DNA of 64,000 bases. Source: Sorangium aterium (GTDB lineage Bacteria; Myxococcota_A; Polyangia; Polyangiales; Polyangiaceae). The DNA lies in assembly GCF_028368935.1 (NCBI RefSeq), contig NZ_JAQNDK010000006.1, forward strand, positions 62,001-126,000, read 5' to 3'. Shown here piece after piece: positions 1 through 10,186 of this stretch. The stretch's first letter is position 1. Each line of letters opens with the position of its first letter. The position numbers and the translations under genes were made by a program. The notes beneath the pieces are model-generated. The model was not told the origin of the DNA. It worked only from the letters and a program-made list of their open reading frames with translations, and did not search any database.

Positions 1-1941
1 AGGAATTGGCGTCCCGATCCCGGGCCTGTCGCAGGGCCCGTAGAAGCCCTCGGCGTCGTATCGGGTTACGCGCCCGAATAGCGCTCCCGTCTCACCCACC
101 CAGGGGAGTTGCGCGATCTTGTCCACGGTCGCGATCAGGAAGCAGGGCAGCCGTCGGTAGATCGGTTCGTCCACGGCGACGATCGGCAGCGGTCGGCTTG
201 ACCAGCGACACGACGCGGACGCGCAGTACACATGGAGCCGCTCCGGCTTCTCGTCATCAGGGAGCAGCCGGAAACTCAGCGGCTTGAATACCTGATGGCA
301 CCACGGGCAGCGCTCGATGGGGATCGGCGAGGGGTTCCGGCCAGAGTGCAGCCGGAATGCCAGCGTCTTCTCCCGCGCCGAGTGTGGATTCCGATCTCCC
401 GCCCGGCCCATCCGGTTGGGCGTGGCGGCTTCGCCGACCCAGAGCCCGATCTCGAAGGGCCACGTCCCGAGCCGCGGATCGGCTTCCCGGGCGATCTCCA
501 GCGCGCACATCAGGGCCGCAGCCCGCTCGAGCTGATCGAGCGTGAGCAGCCTCAGCGTGTAGCGCATCAGCACGCTCACCCCGGCCCCTCGCACGCCCGG
601 ATGCCGAAGGCGCCGGTACACCAGCGTGAACGCGGCAAGGCCTAGGTACGCCTCCGTCTTCCCGCCGCCCGTCGGGAAAAACAGCAGGTCCACGTCCCTG
701 CGCGTCGTACCCTGTGGATGGACGATTCCGGGCACGTTCATCAGCACGAACGCGAGCTGGAACGGGTACCACGCCGGCGTCACCGTGGGCCGCCGGGCGC
801 GCGCCACCTGGGCCATCACCCGGCAGGTGATTCGCAGCGCCGCGTCGGCCCTCTCGTCCACGAGCGCCGCGATCCCCTCTGCGATGCGCCCCTGCACGCA
901 GCGGGCGTCGCGCAGCAGCTGTTCCAGCATGTGCCGCTGGGCCTCATCTGCGAGGCGCGCCGCAGCCTGCTGCTCGATCCACGCCTTGTAGGCATCGGCG
1001 ATCGGCGAGAGCGCTGCGCGCAGATCTGGCACACTCGCGAGCGCCTCCATGCGAGCATCGAGCCCCTCGAGCGTAGCAGGCACCACCCGCTCGACCTCGG
1101 CACTCGGGATCCACACGGTCTCGACCTGCCGGCAAACCCCATCCGCGTCCAGGCGAGCCGCCGTGGCCACGTTGTGGCCGACCGCATGCTCAACCGCGTC
1201 GCGGTACTGGAGCTCGGCCACCTGCTCGTCCGCATCGACATTATCGCTCCCATCGTCGCGGCCGCGCAGGTTGGGCCTCGCCGTCAGTCCCTCCTTGCAA
1301 TGGAGAGCGAGCGCCGCCTGGAAGGCGAAGGCCGCGTCGCGCGGCGACCCCGGCGGACGCCGGTTGACGAGGAACACGGAGACGGTGAGCCCGTCCCCGT
1401 CGGCGCGGCGCCGGCTCAGCACGACGAGAGTGAGCCCGCTCTCGTCTGCCTCCAGAGGGTAGGACTGCAGCGAGCCGGCCGGGTCGACGAGGAGTTCGCG
1501 CGTGACCTCCCGGGGCGCCCGGCGCCAGGGCCGTGCGACGGGCCGCGTCTCGTCGGCCTCCTCGGAGCAGGATGGGGTAGTTTGACAATCCGGTGGAGCC
1601 TCAGGTGCGTAGTCCCCCCACGTGGCCGTAACCCGGAGGTTGCGCACCGACGACGGCACGAGAACGCTGAGCCCGAGCGATGCAGGAAGCAGCACGCGCC
1701 GACGCGACGTGGGATCCGGCGCGCGGGCGTCGGCGGCCCGGGGATCATCCCCGATCTCGTCCGGCTCCTCCTGCGCCTCGGGATCGACGCGGTCCCCCTC
1801 GTCCCCCTCGAACGGGACGAGGAAGCCGGTGAGATACCAGCGGGACGGCGGAATTGCGAGGCGCTCGTCCGGCACGGCCGGCCCCACGAGGTCCTCGCGG
1901 AGGATCTCCACAAGACGCTCGCGTACGTCCACAGGCTCCAC
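1..1941 (-). CDS. drmA: DISARM helicase-like protein DrmA, partial at 3' end
   Basis: The first 647 codons are visible before the window edge. The start is GTG at 1941, chosen because GGGAGGA lies about 8 bases upstream and no ATG is nearby. The protein has an N-terminal region of about 400 residues, then a Walker A motif PTGGGKTEAYLG with its Lys at residue 428, then VLMRYTLRLLTLDQLERA, a stretch characteristic of DrmA. A CPWC pair followed by CASASC looks like a zinc-binding knuckle. DrmA belongs to the phage-DNA recognition complex (DrmA-DrmB) of DISARM. It is the third gene of a minus-strand operon after drmD and drmMI, the class 1 order; drmB and drmC would lie left of the window. The family call comes from motifs and context. 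Confidence 0.85.
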   Translation of the reverse strand, partial: MEPVDVRERLVEILREDLVGPAVPDERLAIPPSRWYLTGFLVPFEGDEGDRVDPEAQEEPDEIGDDPRAADARAPDPTSRRRVLLPASLGLSVLVPSSVRNLRVTATWGDYAPEAPPDCQTTPSCSEEADETRPVARPWRRAPREVTRELLVDPAGSLQSYPLEADESGLTLVVLSRRRADGDGLTVSVFLVNRRPPGSPRDAAFAFQAALALHCKEGLTARPNLRGRDDGSDNVDADEQVAELQYRDAVEHAVGHNVATAARLDADGVCRQVETVWIPSAEVERVVPATLEGLDARMEALASVPDLRAALSPIADAYKAWIEQQAAARLADEAQRHMLEQLLRDARCVQGRIAEGIAALVDERADAALRITCRVMAQVARARRPTVTPAWYPFQLAFVLMNVPGIVHPQGTTRRDVDLLFFPTGGGKTEAYLGLAAFTLVYRRLRHPGVRGAGVSVLMRYTLRLLTLDQLERAAALMCALEIAREADPRLGTWPFEIGLWVGEAATPNRMGRAGDRNPHSAREKTLAFRLHSGRNPSPIPIERCPWCHQVFKPLSFRLLPDDEKPERLHVYCASASCRWSSRPLPIVAVDEPIYRRLPCFLIATVDKIAQLPWVGETGALFGRVTRYDAEGFYGPCDRPGIGTPIP

Positions 1942-2287
1942 GGCGCGTTCCTCCCTTCTCCCGACCCACCGTCAGGAGCGTACAGTCGGGGTCGGCGAGA
2001 ATACGCGATTGGCGAGCGGAAATATATGGCCGCGACGTGCTCCAGCGGAGAATGAGGTAAATGTCGGTCCGGGAGAGACTTCTGCGAGGAGGTGGGTGGA
2101 AAACCTAGGACTCCGACACAGTTCTGAACCACCGACGTGCTCGGATTCAGCCGTTTTAAAGCGGCACCGGGCGACAGGAGGGAGCAACAGGACCGCGGTG
2201 CGTAGCAACAAGCGGGGGGTGCGGCACTACTGGAGGAGCATTTGAGCAGACGGAACAAAGCGGCCGAGCGGAACTGCACCCGAGAGA
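1942..2287. other. Gap between drmMI and drmA
   Basis: This 346-base spacer is less GC-rich than its surroundings. Reading frames in it are short and lack a convincing ribosome site. It is long for an operon spacer, so it may hold a separate promoter for drmA or the remains of a small gene. I see no definite element. Confidence 0.4.
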
Positions 2288-5200
2288 TCAACGGGTCTTC
2301 TTCGGTGAGGGCACGCCAGCGACACGCTGGGTGGCGGCACAGTCGGCGGCGGCGCGCTCTTGGTTGAGGGCGAGAAGCCGGGCGACGACTTCGTCGCGGA
2401 CGTCGTCGGGCCAGCGATAACGCCAAGGCTTCTTCTTGCGCGGCCGTCCGGCTGACTCGGGCTCATCATCATCGTCATCATCATAGTCAAGGAGAAAAGC
2501 GCACGTGGGGCGAATCTCAGTCCACCCATAAGCGTCAAGAACTGCACGATCCATGATATCGTGAAGTTCGCGAAGCCTCTTAATATCAGGCTCCTCTTCC
2601 TCAGGATCGTGAAAGCGGTTATATGTAGTAGTGAGACCCTGCTGGTTCCTGATCATCAGAGCTGCCCGGTACTCGTAGTAGCACCTGCCCGCCTCGTCGA
2701 TGGCAAGATTATGCTCCCAGCCAGGAGGAAACGCGAACGTCTCAAAGCAATCAGTAGGTGTATAACGAAGTCGATCCTCCAGAGACGATCCAAAGAACCG
2801 CGCCCAAAACTCGTGCAATCGCGACTGAATCACCGCAAACGCGCCATAGCTACACAACGAAAATACATCCAGCTGCTCGGAAAACACCTGCTTCGAGTCC
2901 ACGATTGCAACAGCAAAGTGCTGCGATACGCGCCCAATAACGATCACCTTGTCTTGACGAGCCAGCACCGCACTAAGGCCTGGACGAACCTCTCCGTACT
3001 GCCACCATCGAACTCGATGCGCACCTCTATTTGCAACATCTCGACGAGGCTTGACCTTATTACGAACAATGGTCATCAAGTCGGGCCAAGCGTTTGCCTC
3101 TTCCTCCGTTGCGGTTCCAAAATTGATTACATAGCGATGTGCCGCATGGGTAGGACTTGAGTTGACTTCGTCCCCTCCGAGATAGGAAAATATCTTCTCT
3201 TTGTTGCGGCGATCTTTTACGATCAATCGCTTCATCTCAGAGGTGGGGTTCGCATCCTGGTCAAGATCATCAAACAGAAAGCCTTGGCCCGCTATCTTGT
3301 AACCTTCAAACACTAAGCCACTGCTAGCACGAAGTCGAGCGGGCTCCTCGCTACTGCCGTGTCGGAACAAGTATGCCGTAATCTGATCTGCGCAAATGTC
3401 GTCGATTGTCTTTTTGGCGACCGTGGCATGTTTTGCCAAATGAATTATACTAACTGTTACGGCGGCCCGTCCAGGCCACTTAAGCCGACGACGAGCTCCG
3501 TATATAATGCCTCCGTTTCTGCATATCCAGCCCAGTCCACCTGCTCGCGTGTCCCCTTGGGCAATCGTCTTAGTTGCCACCAGTCCCATGCACGCGCCGC
3601 TTCGTAACTTGTCAAAAGAGCGCCTAAAGAAATAGGCGGCCAGATCCATTCGGTTTCCCGACTCGGGAAAATAATTTGTTATGAATCTGAAGTACTCATC
3701 GGTAATGTTGGTGGATATCATCGTTCCACCCAAAAATGGTGGATTCCCTACGATGGCGTCAAACCCTGGGCTGTTTCTTGAAAACACCTCGGGAAACTCG
3801 ATTTCCCAGTGAAATGGCTTAAATTGCAGGTCCGGCTCAGGCAGCTTCCCAACATCCAACACCAGCCGCTTCGCGTAGTCGTCCAGTCGGTTCACCCGCG
3901 CCTTCTCCTTCGTCTCGGAGAAGAACACCTCCACGACTAGATCGCCAACCCTCCGCACTGCAGCCACGGCGTGATCTGCGTCCCCCAGAAGCCGCTCCTT
4001 TTCCTTCGTGTCATCTGAGTCGGCTAGCTGATGGATCTGCTCCCGCAGCGCCTCTGCCCTCTTCAGCGCCTCGTCGATCCCCTTTCGTAGGAGCGGCACC
4101 TGTGCCTGCTTTCCTGGCGCCCAGTGCAAGCTCGCGATCTGCTCCCGATCCAGGCCCACCAGCGAATCGCCTTCCCGTAGCGCATGGTCCAGGAACGTGA
4201 ACGGATGCTCCCTCGCCAGCGTCACCAGCCACAAGGACAGCTTCGCCAGCGCCACGGCGAACGGGTTCTTGTCTACGCCGTACAGGCACCGCTGCGTCAC
4301 CAGCCGCTGCGCGTGCAGTTCCTCCGTCTCGTCCGGCGGGATGACCGGCCGATCCTCCGGGTAGCGTTTCCAGGCCTCCTCCAGCGCTGCCCCGAGCTGA
4401 CGGCATGCCTCCACCAGGAATGCCCCCGATCCCATGGCCGGATCGCACACCTTGAGGGTCAGAACATCCGATGCCCGGTAGCGCTCGGGGAGCCGCGCCA
4501 GAACGGGCTCTAGCGTCTTGCGTACGATCGGCTCGGTCAGCTCCCGCGGCGTGTAATGGGAGCCTGAGCGCCGGCGCTCCTCGGTCGGCTGCAAGTACAA
4601 GGACCCAGGCGGTAGCACGCCGGGGCGATGCGGAGACGCGCTCTTTGACAGCGCCTGCGCTAGCGCCTCCACCGTCCTGGCCTTCTTGATGTCGGCGGCC
4701 ACCGCGGCGCCAGGCTTGCAACCGACCTCACTAAGGTCCTTCAGACGATCCTCGGGCTTCTTCTTGAGCAGCGTCGCGAGATCCACCGCCGCGTGATGCG
4801 GCTTGACCAGGAGCGTCGGGCCAGACGCCTGCTCCAGCGTGTAGCCCATCATGGCCTCGTACACGCTGCCGATCTGCTCCACGTCCAGGGTCCGGTACGA
4901 AATGCGTTCGCCGTCGAGGAAGAGGAGCTTGTGAAGGACGCGGAATACTACACCATCGGCGACGCTCGGGGGGTCGATGCGCTCGAACCTGCCGCGGGTG
5001 CTGAGATAGGGTCGGCCCTCGAGAAAGGGGTAGGCGTCGGGGTCGAATAGGTCGCCGAGGCGGGCCGGAAGGCGCAGGGCCTTGTACCGCGCGCCGAAGA
5101 AAATCATGGAGAAGAGCGAAACGAGCTGGGCCCAGGCGCCGTAACGCTGATCCATTGTGTCGTGGAATCGCGCATCGTCGTCCCGTAGGCGCTCATACAA

Positions 5201-6211
5201 TCCCGTCGGGGAGTAGCTGCCCGTGAAGATCGGATCGTCCGGCAAGAGGCCCTTGTCCTCGGTATAGAGCAGGAAGACGAGCCGCAGGATCGTGGCCAGG
5301 AGGCCGCCGTAGAGGTGCGGCCGATCTTCGACGAGTTCCCGGGCCATGAGCCTGTCCCCGCCGAGGGATCGCGCCGACTGGAAGCCGACGAGTAGATCCT
5401 GGAGGGCGCTGAGGACTTGATCGGCCAGCTTGCTGGAGACCTCGTTTTGGTAGCGGCGGCTCTCGCGGAGGATCGCGGGAAGCCGGTGCTCCTGAGGACC
5501 CATGAGCAGGCCAGGGCCGAGGAGCATTACCATCGCGCCGAGGACGTCGCGTCCCGCGGTCCGGGTCAGCACCCGCACGGGAAACGTGAGGTGACCGGCG
5601 GTCTCGGTGCGCGGGGCGTAAACGAGGCGGATAGCGCGGGTGTGGACGAGCAGGCCGATCGGAATGTCGCGCTCGCGCAGGAGGCGCTCGAAGCGGGCCT
5701 CAGAGCTCGCGGCCCAGCGCCGGCCCACCTCCGAAAGGGGACGATCGAGATCGGTGCCGGGTGGCTCGACGCGCACGAGGACAAGGGGCGTGGGAGGGGA
5801 TCCGTCCGCGGGAGGCGTGTCGAGCAGGGCGTAGGTGGGCTCAAGGCGATCATCGCCGAAATTGTCGAGGCGGACGACCAGCTCGGGCAGCGGGGGACCG
5901 CCATGCATACCTGCGATGCGGTCGCGTGGCCATTCGAACAGATCGGTGAAGAGCGCCGAAATGTCGGCGATCTGCGGATCGGCATCGTCCCCCGCATTGC
6001 GCTGGGCGCGCTCGGCCTTACGGGTCGTCTGCCCGGCCAAGTCGGGCACCAACGCCAGGAAGCGCTGGTGAAGCTCGGCGAGCACGTTGCGGTCGAAGTA
6101 GGCCTGGGCGCGCACCAGTGCCTGCGCGGTGACGACAAGGCCGACGTGCTCCGCGGTAAGCTCGCCGATCCAGCCTTTATGAAATGAAAGGAGTTCCTTC
6201 TCGGTGGCCAT
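2288..6211 (-). CDS. drmMI: DISARM N6-adenine methyltransferase DrmMI
   Basis: A 1307-residue protein of the Eco57I/PglX-like adenine methyltransferase group. The SAM-binding motif I is DPAMGSGAFL (Asp at residue 590) and the catalytic motif IV is NPPF (Asn at residue 823). About 300 residues precede the methylase core and may be a nuclease-like or structural domain; about 480 residues after NPPF should hold target recognition. The start at 6211 lies 7 bases after the drmD stop, with a weak GGAAG upstream; the frame is open further upstream to 6364 but that part lies inside drmD. In DISARM this enzyme marks host DNA so that it is not attacked. DNA from about 2440 to 3740, coding for the C-terminal third, looks clearly more AT-rich than the rest. 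A second homologue lies at 33517-36906. Confidence 0.88.
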   Translation of the reverse strand: MATEKELLSFHKGWIGELTAEHVGLVVTAQALVRAQAYFDRNVLAELHQRFLALVPDLAGQTTRKAERAQRNAGDDADPQIADISALFTDLFEWPRDRIAGMHGGPPLPELVVRLDNFGDDRLEPTYALLDTPPADGSPPTPLVLVRVEPPGTDLDRPLSEVGRRWAASSEARFERLLRERDIPIGLLVHTRAIRLVYAPRTETAGHLTFPVRVLTRTAGRDVLGAMVMLLGPGLLMGPQEHRLPAILRESRRYQNEVSSKLADQVLSALQDLLVGFQSARSLGGDRLMARELVEDRPHLYGGLLATILRLVFLLYTEDKGLLPDDPIFTGSYSPTGLYERLRDDDARFHDTMDQRYGAWAQLVSLFSMIFFGARYKALRLPARLGDLFDPDAYPFLEGRPYLSTRGRFERIDPPSVADGVVFRVLHKLLFLDGERISYRTLDVEQIGSVYEAMMGYTLEQASGPTLLVKPHHAAVDLATLLKKKPEDRLKDLSEVGCKPGAAVAADIKKARTVEALAQALSKSASPHRPGVLPPGSLYLQPTEERRRSGSHYTPRELTEPIVRKTLEPVLARLPERYRASDVLTLKVCDPAMGSGAFLVEACRQLGAALEEAWKRYPEDRPVIPPDETEELHAQRLVTQRCLYGVDKNPFAVALAKLSLWLVTLAREHPFTFLDHALREGDSLVGLDREQIASLHWAPGKQAQVPLLRKGIDEALKRAEALREQIHQLADSDDTKEKERLLGDADHAVAAVRRVGDLVVEVFFSETKEKARVNRLDDYAKRLVLDVGKLPEPDLQFKPFHWEIEFPEVFSRNSPGFDAIVGNPPFLGGTMISTNITDEYFRFITNYFPESGNRMDLAAYFFRRSFDKLRSGACMGLVATKTIAQGDTRAGGLGWICRNGGIIYGARRRLKWPGRAAVTVSIIHLAKHATVAKKTIDDICADQITAYLFRHGSSEEPARLRASSGLVFEGYKIAGQGFLFDDLDQDANPTSEMKRLIVKDRRNKEKIFSYLGGDEVNSSPTHAAHRYVINFGTATEEEANAWPDLMTIVRNKVKPRRDVANRGAHRVRWWQYGEVRPGLSAVLARQDKVIVIGRVSQHFAVAIVDSKQVFSEQLDVFSLCSYGAFAVIQSRLHEFWARFFGSSLEDRLRYTPTDCFETFAFPPGWEHNLAIDEAGRCYYEYRAALMIRNQQGLTTTYNRFHDPEEEEPDIKRLRELHDIMDRAVLDAYGWTEIRPTCAFLLDYDDDDDDEPESAGRPRKKKPWRYRWPDDVRDEVVARLLALNQERAAADCAATQRVAGVPSPKKTR

Positions 6212-6218
6212 GGACTTC

Positions 6219-9200
6219 CTAACCGGACTGGGGCCAGAGGTAGACGAGGCCGACGGCCTCATGGCGGGTGGAGCGGACGTGGTAGTGCTCTCGGATGCGC
6301 GCCGCCTCGGCGAGTGCCTGCGGCTCGAGCTCGACGAGGCGGCGATCCCAGTAGGCGAGATCATCTAGAATCTGATCGCGTTCATCCTCGGCAAAACCGA
6401 GGAGGAGCTGGTCTCCGCCCCCGATACCGTACCGCTTCTTCAGCTCAGCGCGGTGGCGCGCGAGGCGCTTCGCTTGATCGGTGACGATCTTCACGAGCGC
6501 GGTGGCCTCCTTTTTTCCGCGCTCGGCGAGGAGGCGGTCGGCCTGCCGCTGCTGCTCGTCTAGGCGGCGCTTGAGGCGCGGGCCAAGCGCTTCGAGGTGG
6601 GCGGGGACGCTGGGGAGGAAGGTACGGCGTGCCCAATCGAGATCGACGTCGCGCAGTGCAGGGTCGGCGAGCGCCTCGCGTACGAGGGCAAGTGGCTCGG
6701 CGGGATCGTCCAGGATCGTAAGCGGCTCCCGGCCGTCGAGGCCTCCGACACGGCCTGCGACGGCCGTGATCTCGTTGTGGAGGCGCGCGGCCTCCCGGCC
6801 GTAAAGGGCGACCCGGCCGAACAGTATCGCGTAGGGGACGGCGGCGCGCGTACGGAGGACGCAAGCTCGGTGCAGGTCGTGGTGCACGAATCCCTGGGCG
6901 GAGAAGCGGGCGAGGAGGCGGCGGACCAGCGGGTGCTCGAGGTGGAGGTGAACGACGCCAGCGCCGAGCTTGCCAGGATCCTCGAAGACGACGGAACGGA
7001 GAGACGTGCGGCGGCGCCAGTCCCAGAGGGCCTCGGACGGCTCCCGGGGAGGCCGGAGGAGATCGAGGAGGGGGAGCCAGCTCGGGTCGACCGCGGCGCG
7101 AGCGGCGAGATCAGGGAAGCGATAGGCGCCCCGTAGATCATTCGCTGTGACTGGCTCAAGCTGCCCCGCGCCGAGCAGACCGAGTGCGGCGTCGACTGCG
7201 CGGCGGAGACGGTCCCCCTCGTAATCCAGGTGCCTGCGGGCGCGCTCGAGCAACTCGCGCAGGTCTGCGAGTTCAGCCGCAAGCTGCCGCGGGCGACGCG
7301 CTGCTTCCAGCTCTTCGCGGCGAGCGGCGGCGCGGGACGGCTCCTCGCCGAGTTGCTCGATCGCCGCGCGGAGATCGGCAACCCGGCCAAGTGGGACACC
7401 GCGCTCGAGGAGGGCGGCGAGGCGGCCCTCGACGACGGCGCCGATGCTACCGAGCTCCTTCTGGATGGTGCGGGTCTTGTTGACTATGGTCTCGAGGACT
7501 TGGTCCTCGGGTCTCTGCGTGAAGACGAAGTAATGGCAGCGGACTTCCGGGGCACGCTGAAGGGTGCGATCGATGCGACCGTTGCGCTGCTCGACGCGGG
7601 AGGGGTTCCACGGCAGGTCGAAGTGGAACAGGTCTGCGCAGTGGTTCTGGAGGTTGACGCCTTCGCGGGCGGCGTCGGTGCAGACGAGGATACGCAGTGG
7701 CTCGACGCGCGGATCGGCATTGAAGGCTTCCTTGATCTCCTCGCGCACCTCGTCGGAGATTCCCCCATGAAACGTGCGGATACGCGATCGCACGCGCTCG
7801 GGCTCGCAGATCGCGGTCCGGAGCTGTTGATAGACGTAATCCTTGGTGTCCGCGTACTCGGTAAAGATGAGGACGCGGCGATCGGTCCACGCCTTCGGCG
7901 CGGTACGGACCGGCGCGTCGAGCGGGGCGAGGTCGGGGCAGAGGTGCTCGCGGATCCAGTCGATGAGCTTGCGGATGCGCTCGTCGGGCGCCGTGCGGTG
8001 CCGCTGCGCGATCTCCTGCATGCGGTCGAGGAGGGAGATCTCCTCGGCGGAAGGGACGCTCGGATCGGCGGCGGTGGCCCGAACGATCTGGGCGTCCTCC
8101 TCGGCGCGGATTGATGCCTCGTCGCGCTCTGCGTCCTCGTCGTCCATGCCCGGCGGCTCGGCGAGGAGCGTAAGCTGCGCGGTCGAGGGCGGTGGTGGGG
8201 ACGGCGTGGCGGCAGTGCGGCGCTGCGTGACGGAGCGGCGGTGGACCTCCAGCGTGCGGGCGAAGGCGTGGATGGAGGAGAGGAGCCGCTTCTGCAGCGA
8301 GGTGACGACCAGCGCCGCGCTGGCCTGCGCTCCCTTAGGGAGCGCTGCGAGGCGCGTCTCGCGCAGCTCGCGGTAGCGCCCGAGCAGGCGCGAGAGCTCG
8401 AGCTCGGGAGCGTTGTCCGGGAGACCGGTGATGTCGTGCTGCGGGACGAGCCGCTCGGGGATCTCACCTGGTAGGGCGTCCTTGAGGTCTCGCTTGAGCC
8501 GACGGACGACGACGGCGTCGCGATCCCTGGGATCGATGGGCGCGCCGCGGCAGAAGCGCGTGTCGTCCAGGATCTCGAGCAGCGCCGAGAAGCTATTGGA
8601 GTGGCCGTTGTGCGGGGTTGCCGAGAGGAAGAGGCGGTGCTCGAAGCGGCCGGCGAGATCGCGGATGACACGGGTGAAGCGGGAGTCGACCGCGTATTTG
8701 GCGCCCGAGGAGGGGGCCGCATGATGCGCCTCGTCGAGGATGAGGAGGGACCCGGCGCGAGCGCCGCCCCCCGGCTCGCCCTCGCTACCTAGCAGAGCGC
8801 GGAGGAGGCCGGCGTAGGCCTCGTCGCGCAGCAGCGCATGGGAGACGACGAAGAGCTGGTGGGTCGCCCAGGGGTTCGTGGCGTGGCCTCGCTCTCGGCG
8901 GACGCGGAGGACGTAAGCGCGGTCAAGGACGCGGAAGGCGAGGCCGAAGCGGGTGGCAAGCTCGTCCCGCCACTGGAGGACGACCGAAGGCGGGCAGGCG
9001 ACCACGACGCGGCGGACACGCTGGCGCAGGAGGAGTTCGCGAAGGATGAGGCCGGCCTCGATGGTCTTGCCGAGGCCAACATCATCGGCGATGAGGAGGT
9101 TGACCCGCGGAAGGAGCAGGGCCTTACGGAGCGGCTCGAGCTGGTGAGCCTTGATTGAGATGCCGGCGCGGTATGGGGCCTGGAAGAGCTGCGGATCTGT

Positions 9201-9488
9201 GGAGGTGACGGAGCTCCAGCGCAGCGTGTCGAGGTAAGCGGCGAACAGGTCCGGGCGATCGAAGCCGTCAACGCGGCCAGCTTCGAAGGCGTCGGTCTTC
9301 AGGATGGTGCCGTCGAGCTCGCGTTCCCAGAGGACCTCGAGGGTAGCGCCCGCTGCGTCGTCGTCGACGCAGGCGAGCGTGACGGCCGTGTCCTCATCGT
9401 CGACGCGCTGGACCTTCTCGACGAGGTAGCGCCGGGCGCGGACGCGGACGAACTGGCCTTCTTGAGGGGGTGCTGCGGGCTTTTCCAT
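6219..9488 (-). CDS. drmD: DISARM SNF2-like helicase DrmD
   Basis: About 1089 residues, a superfamily 2 SNF2-like ATPase. Visible motifs are Walker A DVGLGKTIEAG (Lys at residue 141), DEAH in LLILDEAHHAAP, motif III SATPHNGH, and the C-terminal motifs AREGVNLQN and RVEQRNGRIDR. A long C-terminal part beyond the helicase core ends at VYLWPQSG. DrmD defines class 1 DISARM and is the promoter-proximal gene here, followed within 7 bases by drmMI. The start is uncertain: ATG at 9488 fits the conserved N-terminus (QFVRVRARRYLVE soon after), but the frame stays open to a GTG at 9566, and neither has a strong ribosome site. Confidence 0.85.
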   Translation of the reverse strand: MEKPAAPPQEGQFVRVRARRYLVEKVQRVDDEDTAVTLACVDDDAAGATLEVLWERELDGTILKTDAFEAGRVDGFDRPDLFAAYLDTLRWSSVTSTDPQLFQAPYRAGISIKAHQLEPLRKALLLPRVNLLIADDVGLGKTIEAGLILRELLLRQRVRRVVVACPPSVVLQWRDELATRFGLAFRVLDRAYVLRVRRERGHATNPWATHQLFVVSHALLRDEAYAGLLRALLGSEGEPGGGARAGSLLILDEAHHAAPSSGAKYAVDSRFTRVIRDLAGRFEHRLFLSATPHNGHSNSFSALLEILDDTRFCRGAPIDPRDRDAVVVRRLKRDLKDALPGEIPERLVPQHDITGLPDNAPELELSRLLGRYRELRETRLAALPKGAQASAALVVTSLQKRLLSSIHAFARTLEVHRRSVTQRRTAATPSPPPPSTAQLTLLAEPPGMDDEDAERDEASIRAEEDAQIVRATAADPSVPSAEEISLLDRMQEIAQRHRTAPDERIRKLIDWIREHLCPDLAPLDAPVRTAPKAWTDRRVLIFTEYADTKDYVYQQLRTAICEPERVRSRIRTFHGGISDEVREEIKEAFNADPRVEPLRILVCTDAAREGVNLQNHCADLFHFDLPWNPSRVEQRNGRIDRTLQRAPEVRCHYFVFTQRPEDQVLETIVNKTRTIQKELGSIGAVVEGRLAALLERGVPLGRVADLRAAIEQLGEEPSRAAARREELEAARRPRQLAAELADLRELLERARRHLDYEGDRLRRAVDAALGLLGAGQLEPVTANDLRGAYRFPDLAARAAVDPSWLPLLDLLRPPREPSEALWDWRRRTSLRSVVFEDPGKLGAGVVHLHLEHPLVRRLLARFSAQGFVHHDLHRACVLRTRAAVPYAILFGRVALYGREAARLHNEITAVAGRVGGLDGREPLTILDDPAEPLALVREALADPALRDVDLDWARRTFLPSVPAHLEALGPRLKRRLDEQQRQADRLLAERGKKEATALVKIVTDQAKRLARHRAELKKRYGIGGGDQLLLGFAEDERDQILDDLAYWDRRLVELEPQALAEAARIREHYHVRSTRHEAVGLVYLWPQSG

Positions 9489-10186
9489 CGGCTCAGGGCC
9501 GATGTATCGCACGAGGACGACGACTTGGGAACGAGGGTCGACCCTAGGCGAAGGCGGTACCCGCACTTTTCTGGTGGCTGCTCCCTGTTCGCCGCTTCCT
9601 CCCGCGCCCTGCCAGGTGAGGGGCCCGCGAAAATTGGACCCCCCTTCGACCTCGATGTGCGTCGTTGCCTACGGCAGGTCGCGGCCAAGGTGCACTGCCT
9701 GGCCGGAGCCGCATCGGTGACACCTCGAGAAGACACGGACGGGCCATGGCGTGATGCTACCGTCCCCGCCCCTCGTTGCGATGGATGAATTGAACTATCT
9801 CTTCGCGCACGCACCGCCACGCCGTCCTCGCCTTGTAGGGCGCGACTGCGGCTGGTAGAGCAGCGATGTACAGGTGTCGCGGCGGCGCCCATGCGCACGG
9901 CAATCATTAACCCACTCGTGTTCTATCGGTTAATGTTGTACGTGGGCCGTGGATGTCCGGTACATCGTCGATTGCCCTCGGGGAGACGTGCCGAGGAACA
10001 GGCCCCGCGCACACCTTGGCGCTTGCCTCCCCGGCACAGGCCTGCCGCCTGGCGACGTCGCTTTCTCGAAGGCCTCGGGGGCGCTTTCGCACGCATACAT
10101 CGCGCGTGGGCGATCTCAGCAGAGTCTGCAGGCGCCGGCGAGTGGCAGGCCCGGCGGCGACTCAGCGCGATCGGCGAGCTCGACTA
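9489..10186. other. Upstream region of the DISARM operon, no gene seen
   Basis: About 700 bases that should contain the DISARM promoter. All open frames look like chance frames of high-GC DNA. A patch near 9890-9950 is richer in A and T and could be promoter DNA, but no clear -35/-10 pair could be assigned. Confidence 0.4.

Noticed and set aside
718-2055. 445-codon plus-strand open frame
   Set aside because: It is the antisense shadow of drmA; the minus strand gives Walker A and DrmA motifs while this frame has His/Arg-rich nonsense.
6219-6364. N-terminal extension of drmMI to 6364
   Set aside because: It would overlap the drmD end by 146 bases and is Ser/Arg-rich; ATG 6211 fits the drmD stop and the family.
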